64,000 nucleotides of DNA from an uncultured Aquimarina sp. GTDB taxonomy: Bacteria > Bacteroidota > Bacteroidia > Flavobacteriales > Flavobacteriaceae. Below, piece by piece: positions 11,941 through 20,022 of the stretch (within the stretch, counting starts at the first letter, position 1; each line of letters begins with the position of its first letter). The stretch covers positions 124,001 to 188,000 of the forward strand of contig NZ_CANLYD010000001.1 of assembly GCF_947495315.1 (NCBI RefSeq), in the 5' to 3' direction. A model generated the notes under the pieces. The model saw nothing but the letters and a program-made list of their open reading frames with translations. It did no database searches and was not told the origin of the DNA. The translations under genes were made by a program, and so were the position numbers.

Positions 11941-14900
11941 TTATCTAATTAGTGAGAAGCTTCCTTTACGGATTCTTCCATCACCTAATTTTACCTGGAA
12001 CCAATATTCGCTGGAAGGCATTAATCTTCCACCATATGTTCCATCCCACCCATTTCCTGAAGGGATTAACTGTTTCAGCAGTTTACCACTACGATCAAAA
12101 ATATAAATAATAGAATTGCCCAGTACCTGAGATGATATTCCTTCTACATTCCAGGTTTCGTGAAAACCATCACCGTTTGGCGTAAAATATTTAGGAAATC
12201 CTACAACAGAAATATCCTGAGTAACTTCTCCACATCCGTTTTTATCTCTTACATATACTGTATGAAATCCCGGAGGAACGTTTGTGAACGTAGGACTGTC
12301 TTGATAGGTTCTGATGTTACTTCCATTATATGCGATTGCATATTCGTAATCACCAGATCCGTTTACATTGATGGTAACAGTATTGTTATCTGATGCATCA
12401 TTGATCTCAATAGGTTGTATGATCGTAGCAGGAGAAGATATTGTGACGGTTACTGTTCTGTCTTTGGAACACCTTGTTAATTGATTTGTTACCGTTACCG
12501 TATATGTTCCTTCCTGAGTAATGCTAATACTTTCTGTAGTTTCTCCAGTAGACCATAGATAATCAAAATTATTAGAGTTTCCAGATTCTAGTCCTGAGTC
12601 GATAATAACGTTAGCACCTTCACATAAAAAAGCTTCACTTACTTCTTCAATATCTGGTAAAGGGTTGACAAAAAGTGCTACTTGATTAATACCAAAACAT
12701 TGATTTAGATTATCCTCTACTCTGGCATAGACTATATCTTGACCTTGGGTCCCAGCTGTAGTATTGGTGTAGAAAGTGATTGGATCAGTCTCACTAAGAG
12801 CATTTTCATTAGTTTCATAATAAGAAACGGCAAGATTTGGGCTAGCGATTCCTATAAGAACTTGTGCATTTGCTTGTGTAAGATCAAATTCCCTGAAACC
12901 GTCTTCTGTACCATCATCATCACATTCGTTTAAAATTGCATCACTAGCTGATGTAGTGCTTACTAAAAGATCTAGTGTAGAAATTCTAAAACATTCTGTT
13001 AGGTCATCTATTACCCTAACAAAAAGTTGCTGATTAGCTACTGTATTTTGATATGTATTTGTATTTGATATCGCAGGGGTTCCTGCATCAGCCGAGACTA
13101 GATCTTCAAAAAATAAAATTGAACGATCTGCACTACCTCCAATAATTTGATCTGTAGCTTCATTAAGATTGAATAATGTTATACCATCATTGGTATTCAA
13201 ATATTCATCACATTGAGATAAAGATGTATCGTTTGCTACAGGTAATAAATTAATAGTTACAGAAATCTCTATGGTGTCAAAACAAGCTATGTTTAGATTA
13301 TTTTCTAATCTGGCATATATCGCAGTCATTGTACTTGATAATACTGCATTTGTAGGATCTGGAATCGGATTCGTATTATTCTGCGCATCTACTAGAGTAG
13401 TATGGTAACTAATAGCATAGTCAGCAACATTTTGACCGTTATAAATGTCACCATTTACTGAAGTTAAATCGTATGTTATCATGCCATTAGTATCATCGCT
13501 ATCATCTGCATTATCACAAGAAACTATTGGATTAGTTGCAAAAGCTGTTGGTCCATCAAAAATCTCAATTTGGAAACTAGTTGTGTTATTGCAGTTTATA
13601 TTTTCTATATTTTCAATTCTCGCAACAATGGTTTGTGGATTGTTTTCGGTTGTAAAATTTTGAGGCAATACGTTGGTATCAGCATTAGCATCTGCTAGTG
13701 ATCTGAAATAACGCACCTGAAACTGATTAGGGTCTTGAGTTCCTAAAATTGTAGCATCATATAATGACAGGTCTAGATCTGATATTCCATCATTATTCTC
13801 ATCACAAATGATTTCATCAGCAGGGGTGTTTTGAACAGTAGGGACTTCAAAAAAGGTCGCGTTAGCAACACCAATCAAAGGGCAACTACCATCATTGAGA
13901 TCAACTTCTAATCTATAATTTCCGGTAGTAGTAATATCCAGAAAAAAGGTGTTGTTGGTAATCTGAACATCATCGACAAACCATGTGTATGTTGCTGTGG
14001 CAATATCTTGGTATTCTAATCGATAAGTATCTCCTTCACAAAGTATAAGATTTACGTTATTAGGATCTCCACTGTTAATAATATCAATAGTTTGTGCAAA
14101 AATCGATTGAATAAATGGTGGTAGTCCTATTCTGGAACCTCTTCTTCCATCTATATTTACTAATACTCCTCTATCACTATAATTAATATTAGCTGCCAAC
14201 TCTTCGGGGTTCTCTATAACTCCAAGGTAGTTTCCAGTGCTAGAGTTAAAGTCAAACAGTGCTCTGTAGATTTTTCCATCGGGTCCTAGCTGTAATGCTC
14301 CTGCACTAAAAATAGATGTATCTTGTCCGTTTTCATTTAAGATTCTTGTTCCGCTAGCCGCTATTTGGTTGTCTGGTAATGTGAGGTCAAATTGCATCAA
14401 AAAACCTTCTCCTTGACCACCAACTCCCAAACCTACTGTAGTATATAAACGTTCTCCACTTTGTGAAAATTCTATTCCATATGGGGCATCACCATCGTAT
14501 AATTCTATTTCATTACTAACTATTCCTGTACTATTATCAAAATCATAAAACAATACCTTTCCTGGTCCATCACCGCCAGTGACATTGGTTAATCCAAAAT
14601 GCACTACAGCTAATTTGTCTCCTTCTGGAGAAGCTTTTAGATATCCTAAGGCATTCCGTCTATAACCTAAAATGGGAACCGTTACTCCAACTTGTGATGT
14701 TACGGGAGTGGTGTTTACACCAGTTTGGTCTACACTAAACGCATAGTAAGTATCAATAAAATGCGTAATCACCCAAAAAGAATCACAATCATCACTTTTT
14801 ACAGCTGTGATTTTTTCAGAACATTTATAAGAACTTTCAACATTATCTGAAGGGTTGTAAGTAATCAGAGGGATATTTTTTTCACTAACAACTACATCTC

Positions 14901-15387
14901 CTAATCCACCGTTTAAAGTCATATCCACAACAGAATAAGTAAACCCATTATTAAAACCATCATCTTGGTTAGCTGGGAATCCTGTATTTTGATTAGGATA
15001 GGTAGCTGCATTTTCGTGATGGGGTTCATCTACTGCAAAAATAAAATATCTATTAGGGACATTGGGTTGAGGTACAATCAATGCACTTGAGGTACTTGAT
15101 GGATCACCCAATAGACCAGTGCCACCATTGTAATTAGCATTAGGCATCACCTGACCATTCCGGTTCCAAGCTGTTCTTCCATCTGTGTAAAAAAGTAATT
15201 GACCCGTGGCATCAGAAATAGTAGTGCACCCTTCTAGTGTATTTATATTTCCATCTGTAAGAGGAGTAGGAGGTGTCGTGCTGAAACTTATTCCTGCGTT
15301 TTGTCCAAAATACCAATTATTAGCTTCTCCTTGCGCAAATAGTGAGGAGCCTAATAAAAATAAAAGAACAGTTGATGCGTATTTCAT
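11941..15387 (-). CDS. Secreted T9SS type B sorting-domain protein, 1148 aa
   Basis: After the signal peptide (MKYASTVLLFLLGSSLFAQ), residues 22-430 look like a beta-propeller-type region (NNWYFGQNAGISF, GQLLFYTDGRTAWN, SPEGDKLAVVHFG, LQLGPDGKIYRA), common in Bacteroidota surface proteins. Ig-like modules with aspartate-rich turns (CDENNDGISDLDLSLYD, CDNADDSDDTNG, CDDDGTEDGF) follow, and then a type B T9SS sorting domain. A TAnnTTTG box at 15406-15413 gives it its own promoter. It is the upstream member of a pair with the 823-residue protein, separated by 76 bp. It is probably a large surface adhesin. Confidence 0.88.
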   Translation of the reverse strand: MKYASTVLLFLLGSSLFAQGEANNWYFGQNAGISFSTTPPTPLTDGNINTLEGCTTISDATGQLLFYTDGRTAWNRNGQVMPNANYNGGTGLLGDPSSTSSALIVPQPNVPNRYFIFAVDEPHHENAATYPNQNTGFPANQDDGFNNGFTYSVVDMTLNGGLGDVVVSEKNIPLITYNPSDNVESSYKCSEKITAVKSDDCDSFWVITHFIDTYYAFSVDQTGVNTTPVTSQVGVTVPILGYRRNALGYLKASPEGDKLAVVHFGLTNVTGGDGPGKVLFYDFDNSTGIVSNEIELYDGDAPYGIEFSQSGERLYTTVGLGVGGQGEGFLMQFDLTLPDNQIAASGTRILNENGQDTSIFSAGALQLGPDGKIYRALFDFNSSTGNYLGVIENPEELAANINYSDRGVLVNIDGRRGSRIGLPPFIQSIFAQTIDIINSGDPNNVNLILCEGDTYRLEYQDIATATYTWFVDDVQITNNTFFLDITTTGNYRLEVDLNDGSCPLIGVANATFFEVPTVQNTPADEIICDENNDGISDLDLSLYDATILGTQDPNQFQVRYFRSLADANADTNVLPQNFTTENNPQTIVARIENIENINCNNTTSFQIEIFDGPTAFATNPIVSCDNADDSDDTNGMITYDLTSVNGDIYNGQNVADYAISYHTTLVDAQNNTNPIPDPTNAVLSSTMTAIYARLENNLNIACFDTIEISVTINLLPVANDTSLSQCDEYLNTNDGITLFNLNEATDQIIGGSADRSILFFEDLVSADAGTPAISNTNTYQNTVANQQLFVRVIDDLTECFRISTLDLLVSTTSASDAILNECDDDGTEDGFREFDLTQANAQVLIGIASPNLAVSYYETNENALSETDPITFYTNTTAGTQGQDIVYARVEDNLNQCFGINQVALFVNPLPDIEEVSEAFLCEGANVIIDSGLESGNSNNFDYLWSTGETTESISITQEGTYTVTVTNQLTRCSKDRTVTVTISSPATIIQPIEINDASDNNTVTINVNGSGDYEYAIAYNGSNIRTYQDSPTFTNVPPGFHTVYVRDKNGCGEVTQDISVVGFPKYFTPNGDGFHETWNVEGISSQVLGNSIIYIFDRSGKLLKQLIPSGNGWDGTYGGRLMPSSEYWFQVKLGDGRIRKGSFSLIR

Positions 15388-15405
15388 GAGTTGAGTTCAA
15401 AAACT

Positions 15406-15413
15406 CAAAGATA
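15406..15413 (-). promoter_or_regulatory. -7 promoter box (TATCTTTG)
   Basis: On the minus strand this reads TATCTTTG, an exact match to the Bacteroidota consensus TAnnTTTG. It lies 19 bp upstream of the 1148-residue T9SS gene start. It partly overlaps a 7-bp inverted repeat (TTGAGTT caaa AACTCAA, 15391-15408), which could be a regulator site or a leader hairpin. No -33 TTG was assigned. Confidence 0.55.
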
Positions 15414-16253
15414 TCATAAATCTCTCTTTTTTAGAAGATAATATGAAAGTCTCACAAATATTGCAGTCCAAACTAATACAATTAGTATCTCATACCAGTG
15501 TACAGCATAGTCTCTCTGAAATCCTTCGCCAAGTTGGTTAGCTGCAGCTTGTATAAAATTTAATCTAGACCAAGGTTCATTAATAAGATTCGCCATACTA
15601 TCCAAAGGTAAGAATGGGATCATTTTGTAAATCAAGTCAGAATCGAATTTCCATTTTACTAAATTTGCTAACCCCCAAACAATTGCTTCAATAATTTGCC
15701 AAAAAATAAGAAAACCAAGGGCGAAGGCAGAACGTTTAATGAGTATTCCTAAAAACATACAAAAAGAAAAGAACCCAACTAATTTTATGAAGTATGCAAA
15801 GATAAATTCTAAATCTGTAATGATTATAGAGAATTCATTGTAGTCCGAAAATATCAAGCCTAAAACCAGTGCAACCGTAAATAAAAAGATTGTTGATATT
15901 AAGGAAAAAACTATTACCGTCAGGAATTTAGAGGTTAAAAATTCTTTTTTACTTAATCCGTCAATAAGATTTTGCTTAAGGGTTCTATTGGTATATTCAT
16001 TAGCCATTATGGAAACAATAACAATAGCTAGAAAAATCTTTAGCCAAGCAGCAATATACGAGGTAAAGTGCCATATGTAAGGAAAGTTAAAGATTCCTTG
16101 ATCTGCTAATCTAACTTTTACCCCTCCAAGATTAAACTCATAAGAAGCTATAAGTGCAATCGCTGTTATTAATACAAAATAAGTAATAGTAAGTACTTTG
16201 GCAGACTTATTAAATCGTAATTTCTGAAATTCTATATTGAGTAATCGTAACAT
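15414..16253 (-). CDS. ABC-2 type transporter permease
   Basis: This 279-residue integral membrane protein has about six hydrophobic segments (near 20-36, 70-88, 105-130, 145-168, 175-193 and 255-272). The first cytoplasmic segment (MLRLLNIEFQKLRFNKSAK) and the NEYTNRTLKQNLIDGLSKKEF loop are typical of ABC-2/NatB-like permeases. It starts 4 bp after the end of the ATPase gene, so the two form one exporter. The substrate cannot be inferred; related pairs export drugs, ions or peptides. Confidence 0.88.
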   Translation of the reverse strand: MLRLLNIEFQKLRFNKSAKVLTITYFVLITAIALIASYEFNLGGVKVRLADQGIFNFPYIWHFTSYIAAWLKIFLAIVIVSIMANEYTNRTLKQNLIDGLSKKEFLTSKFLTVIVFSLISTIFLFTVALVLGLIFSDYNEFSIIITDLEFIFAYFIKLVGFFSFCMFLGILIKRSAFALGFLIFWQIIEAIVWGLANLVKWKFDSDLIYKMIPFLPLDSMANLINEPWSRLNFIQAAANQLGEGFQRDYAVHWYEILIVLVWTAIFVRLSYYLLKKRDL

Positions 16254-16257
16254 TGCT

Positions 16258-17157
16258 TTAGTTTAAATTGTTGGTTAATTGTAAGAACTGTTCTTCCAGA
16301 CTTTCTTTGCGTTTTACCAGATGGGTAAGCGTAATACCAGCCTCGTGCAACTGCTTGTTCAGACTTTCTGCATCTAATTCGCGATTTAAAAAAGCAATAA
16401 GTTTGTCTTCTTCTTCTTTAATATTTCCAAAAGTATTTTGTTCAGACAACCATTTTTTAAGTACACTATTTTGATTACTATTTAATTCAAAGAAACCATG
16501 GCTTGCATTCATTTCATCTACAGGACCAGAATATAGTTTTACCCCTTTACGGATGATAACCACATGACTACAGACTTTTTCTACTTCATCTAATAAATGC
16601 GAAGCCAAAAGAATTGTAGTTCCTTTTGAGGCAATTACCTTAATAATTTCTCTGATTTGATGAATCCCTTGTGGATCTAAACCATTTGTTGGTTCATCAA
16701 GAATAAGAATTTCTGGATCATTTAGTAGAGCGGAAGCAATCGCTAAACGTTGTTTCATACCAAGAGAGAATGTTCTAAATTTACTGTCCTTTCGATCCAA
16801 AAGACCAACAAGCTCTAACTTCTCTTCAATTTTATCAGCGGGAACTTCCTTAATTTGACAGACAAGCTTCAGATTTTGAGCAGCTGTCATATATGGATAA
16901 AAGTTAGGACGTTCTATAATTGCTCCTACTTTTTTAAGAGCCTCATGTGTAGAGGTAGTTCCGTCAAACCAGGTAAAATCTCCCGAAGATCTATTAACTA
17001 CATTAAGAACAATACCTAGCGTAGTTGATTTACCACTTCCGTTAGGTCCTAAAATACCATAAACGTTTCCCTTCTTTATAGTAAAGGAAAGGTCATTAAC
17101 GGCGGTTATTGGTCCGAATCTTTTGGTAAGATTCTTCAAAGTTAGAATAGTTTCCAA
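16258..17157 (-). CDS. ABC transporter ATP-binding protein
   Basis: This 299-residue ATPase carries Walker A GPNGSGKST (residues 37-45), signature SLGMKQRLAIASALL (131-145) and Walker B with D-loop EILILDEPTNGLDP (149-162). The C-terminal ~80 residues form the extra accessory domain found in CcmA/NatA-type exporters. It is followed after 4 bp by its permease. A hairpin terminator at 17256-17289 separates it from the upstream peptidase gene, so the exporter is its own transcription unit. Confidence 0.93.
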   Translation of the reverse strand: METILTLKNLTKRFGPITAVNDLSFTIKKGNVYGILGPNGSGKSTTLGIVLNVVNRSSGDFTWFDGTTSTHEALKKVGAIIERPNFYPYMTAAQNLKLVCQIKEVPADKIEEKLELVGLLDRKDSKFRTFSLGMKQRLAIASALLNDPEILILDEPTNGLDPQGIHQIREIIKVIASKGTTILLASHLLDEVEKVCSHVVIIRKGVKLYSGPVDEMNASHGFFELNSNQNSVLKKWLSEQNTFGNIKEEEDKLIAFLNRELDAESLNKQLHEAGITLTHLVKRKESLEEQFLQLTNNLN

Positions 17158-17255
17158 TTGTATTTTTTTTGGCGGTTATATTAAACAAGACGACTAGTAT
17201 TGATTTTTGTTACAAAAGGAATGTTGAAAAAACGAACTTAATAATGATGATATAC

Positions 17256-17289
17256 AAAAAAAGACCAACTTTATTAGCTGGTCTTTTTT
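17256..17289 (-). terminator. Rho-independent-type terminator after the M28 peptidase gene
   Basis: The arms AAAAAAGACCA and TGGTCTTTTTT form an 11-bp stem, extended by CT/AG pairs after one mismatch, with a small AT loop. It lies 27-60 bp past the stop of the minus-strand peptidase gene and before the ABC pair. Its A- and T-rich flanks mean it can act on the minus strand. Confidence 0.75.
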
Positions 17290-17315
17290 GTGTAAAATCT
17301 TTTTGATCCGTTATT

Positions 17316-18770
17316 TTATTTTAAAATAATTTTTTTACTTAGTTGTCTTTGATCCTTTAATGCAAGTGTAATTACATAAACACCACTACTTATTGAATTC
17401 ATAACGATAGTTCCCGAAGTTCCTATATCTTCTTTTCGAAGAATCTTTCTTCCATTCATATCATAAATGTTAATGCTTTCTACTTTAGAACTGGTTTCAG
17501 ATATTTGATATGTAAGCGTTTTGTTGTTTGTAAAAATATAATACCCTTCCGCTTCAAATTCAGGTGTAGATAGCGTAGCATCATTTTTAGCTATTTCAAT
17601 AAGAAATTCACTACATAGCTTTGCAAATTTTGTAGCATGTTCTGCAGTTCCGGATATGCTAAATGTGTCATTTCTAGTATGGATATTTGGGTTATATTGA
17701 GAAAAGCTGGCTTCAAAAGGAAAAGAAGCTTTATATCCTTGGCTGTTCCAACTAGCGTGATCAGAACAACCATAGTTACATAGAGCAGTACTGTATGTAA
17801 GTTGATGATCTCCAGATGCATTATAGTGGTCCATTAATTGTTTAAAAAACGCATTAAGAGTAGTATCTGTATTATCAGAGATAAAATAAACATCATTAAC
17901 AGAGCCATTATAATTGGTCATATCAAATTGACCAACCGCAACTACATTTATGTTATTGGCTTTATAATCTGCTGCAATTTCTGCCGATCCTCGAAGTCCC
18001 ACTTCTTCTGCAGCATATGCCATCACCTCAATAGTTCTTTTTGGCTGAAAACCGATTTCAAATAAAGCTCTTGTCGTTTCAGTAATCGTTGCAATACCAG
18101 ATGCATCATCGTCAGCTCCTGGAGCGTCATTATTTCCTTGGGAAGAAGTAGAATCTAAGTGACCCCCAACAATCACAAATTCATCAGGAAATTCTGAACC
18201 CTGAATAGTCATTACTACCGATTGCATTGGAGTACTAGTATGATTTACTAATCGTACGCTAACATCTGTTCTGTTATAGGTTGTAGCCATGGTTTCCCAT
18301 TTTACTTTTAGATCTTGAGCTGATTGTGCTGCAGCGTTAGAAGTATGGTATCTTGTTCCATAATTTTCAAGTTCCGTTATATGGTTTGCGATATTTTGAG
18401 TATTAATAGCATCCATTGCCAAATTTACTATAGCATCTTCTGTGATAGTAAATGCCATTTTACTTTGAGAAGCACTTTTATTGTCATTTAATAAAGCTTG
18501 TTTCGCTTGATTTTCTGAAGATTTATATATAAATCCAGGACCGTGAACTAAAACACGACCGTGTAATTTATGACTTCCTTCTTCAGATATCAAAACAGCT
18601 GCTTCATTTCTTCGTTTAGCAATTATCTTTATTTCGTTAGGGTATTCTTTTTGCAGGTCTTCAGCATCTATTAAAGCCATGGTGGCATAGAATGACGATG
18701 ATTCTTCTTGAGCAAAAGTGACTGTGATTGTTAGTAATGATAGCATTACTAATGAGATGAAATGTTTCAT
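17316..18770 (-). CDS. Secreted M28 family zinc aminopeptidase with T9SS type A sorting domain
   Basis: This 484-residue protein has a signal peptide (MKHFISLVMLSLLTITVTFA), a propeptide-like region, and an M28 peptidase domain from about 150 to 400. The di-zinc and catalytic residues are visible in GGHLDSTS, GADDDASGIA, AYAAEEVGLRGS and HTRNDTFSISG. The last ~55 residues (INIYDMNGRKIL to LSKKIILK) are a type A T9SS sorting signal, so the enzyme should be exported across the outer membrane. It would release N-terminal amino acids from extracellular peptides. It is a single gene, divergent from the 18887 gene and ending at its own terminator. Confidence 0.92.
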   Translation of the reverse strand: MKHFISLVMLSLLTITVTFAQEESSSFYATMALIDAEDLQKEYPNEIKIIAKRRNEAAVLISEEGSHKLHGRVLVHGPGFIYKSSENQAKQALLNDNKSASQSKMAFTITEDAIVNLAMDAINTQNIANHITELENYGTRYHTSNAAAQSAQDLKVKWETMATTYNRTDVSVRLVNHTSTPMQSVVMTIQGSEFPDEFVIVGGHLDSTSSQGNNDAPGADDDASGIATITETTRALFEIGFQPKRTIEVMAYAAEEVGLRGSAEIAADYKANNINVVAVGQFDMTNYNGSVNDVYFISDNTDTTLNAFFKQLMDHYNASGDHQLTYSTALCNYGCSDHASWNSQGYKASFPFEASFSQYNPNIHTRNDTFSISGTAEHATKFAKLCSEFLIEIAKNDATLSTPEFEAEGYYIFTNNKTLTYQISETSSKVESINIYDMNGRKILRKEDIGTSGTIVMNSISSGVYVITLALKDQRQLSKKIILK

Positions 18771-18886
18771 TTTAAAAGATGTTGAGTTTAGAATATGACT
18801 GTAAAGATAAGTATTTGCGGGTCATGCACATATTTACTTTCCTAAAAAGAACTTACCAATTACATATTTTGGTTAATTTTATAATC

Positions 18887-19954
18887 ATGGAAGAAAAGTT
18901 AATGTCTAAGAAGAAACCTACCTATCCGATTAATGATAGTCTGGATAGTTATTTAAAAGAATGTAATCGTAAAATTAAAATTCCGGTGTTTTATGATGAT
19001 TTGTTGAGGTTTTCTGGTTCCATAGTTGTGTATGATAGTAATGATCAGGATACGTTATGGATTCGTGTATATTATGAAGAGCATGAGCGGCCAGAAATAG
19101 AATCCAGTTTAAAAAAGGTGTACACGATACTCCATTCTGATGGAAACGAGGATGCTATAGAGTTCCTTAATATAGATGCAATTGATTACTGTACTTTTGG
19201 GAATTCAAAACCGTTTAGAGTTAGGGTTAGAAACATCCTGAATGATAACTACACCTATATTTATGTTAAAAAAGCTGATGCTTCTCGTATCTATGGATTA
19301 GAGTTAGAGCATATGTTTTCACCTAATCGGATTAACTTTTTGGTGTATAAAAATACATTGATAGAAGAGCATATAGCAGGAATCCCCGGAGATGTATTTA
19401 TTAAAGATTTTTTACCGGACTTAAGTGACCAGGCAAAATCTCAGATAGCAAAAGAGTTTGTGAAATTCAATGAGCGTTGTCAGATGCGTTTGTTAGGGGA
19501 TATGCGATCCTATAATTATGTAATCATCCCAATCCATGATTTTGAACATGTAGAATATAAAATTAGAGCGATAGATTTTGATCAACAATGTTTTGAGGGT
19601 AAATTAAAAGTATATCAACCACAATTTTTTAAAGAGAATTTTGATATGGTTGCTATTGTCATGAATAAACTACAACCTAGCTCTATTGAACAGTACAAAA
19701 AAGAGGAGCGTTCTGTTTTGGCAAAACGAATATTAAATTCTCGATCGCGTTATGAAACACTCATAGATTGTATGTGTAAGGACACTGTTTCTACAGAGGA
19801 AAACCTCAAAGAATTAAGAGAACATTTATATAACTTTACATTAGATTTAAAATTCAGGAGAAGTAAATCTATGGGTGAAGTATTAAAAACAGCATTAGAT
19901 TTTGTAAGAAGAAATTATGAAAATGTGAACATGAAAAGATTGTTAGAGGGATAG
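18887..19954 (+). CDS. Unrecognised conserved-looking protein with kinase-fold-like motifs, 355 aa
   Basis: The frame is open from 18779, but a start there would leave 8 bp to the divergent peptidase gene. The ATG at 18887 (MEEKLMSKKKPTYPINDSL) leaves room for promoters and is chosen. There is no signal peptide or membrane segment. Three motifs are spaced as in kinase-like folds: a hinge-like LIEEHIAGIPGDVF (158-171), GDMRSYNYVI (204-213) with the D-x4-N spacing of the catalytic loop, and RAIDFDQQ (227-234) where DFG/DxD would lie. K128/K129 in YIYVKK could be the nucleotide lysine. The C-terminus is helical and charged. The kinase idea is inference; the family is unknown to me. Confidence 0.7.
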   Translation: MEEKLMSKKKPTYPINDSLDSYLKECNRKIKIPVFYDDLLRFSGSIVVYDSNDQDTLWIRVYYEEHERPEIESSLKKVYTILHSDGNEDAIEFLNIDAIDYCTFGNSKPFRVRVRNILNDNYTYIYVKKADASRIYGLELEHMFSPNRINFLVYKNTLIEEHIAGIPGDVFIKDFLPDLSDQAKSQIAKEFVKFNERCQMRLLGDMRSYNYVIIPIHDFEHVEYKIRAIDFDQQCFEGKLKVYQPQFFKENFDMVAIVMNKLQPSSIEQYKKEERSVLAKRILNSRSRYETLIDCMCKDTVSTEENLKELREHLYNFTLDLKFRRSKSMGEVLKTALDFVRRNYENVNMKRLLEG

Positions 19955-19966
19955 AGTGTGAGAGGT

Positions 19967-20009
19967 GAGTATGTGAGTTTTTAAGTGTTAGTTTAAAACT
20001 CACATACTC
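19967..20009. terminator. Perfect 15-bp inverted repeat between convergent genes
   Basis: GAGTATGTGAGTTTT at 19967-19981 is an exact reverse complement of 19995-20009, with a 13-nt loop. It lies between the stop of the 355-residue gene (plus strand) and the stop of the NVGIGT-repeat gene (minus strand). Position and symmetry suggest a bidirectional terminator. The stem is AT-rich at its apex and no long T-tract follows on the plus strand. Confidence 0.6.
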
Positions 20010-20022
20010 AATGACTCAAATG

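Noticed and set aside
18779..18886. N-terminal extension of the 355-residue protein from an ATG at 18779
   Set aside because: It would start 8 bp from the divergent peptidase start, leaving no room for promoters. The extension is not similar in composition to the rest.
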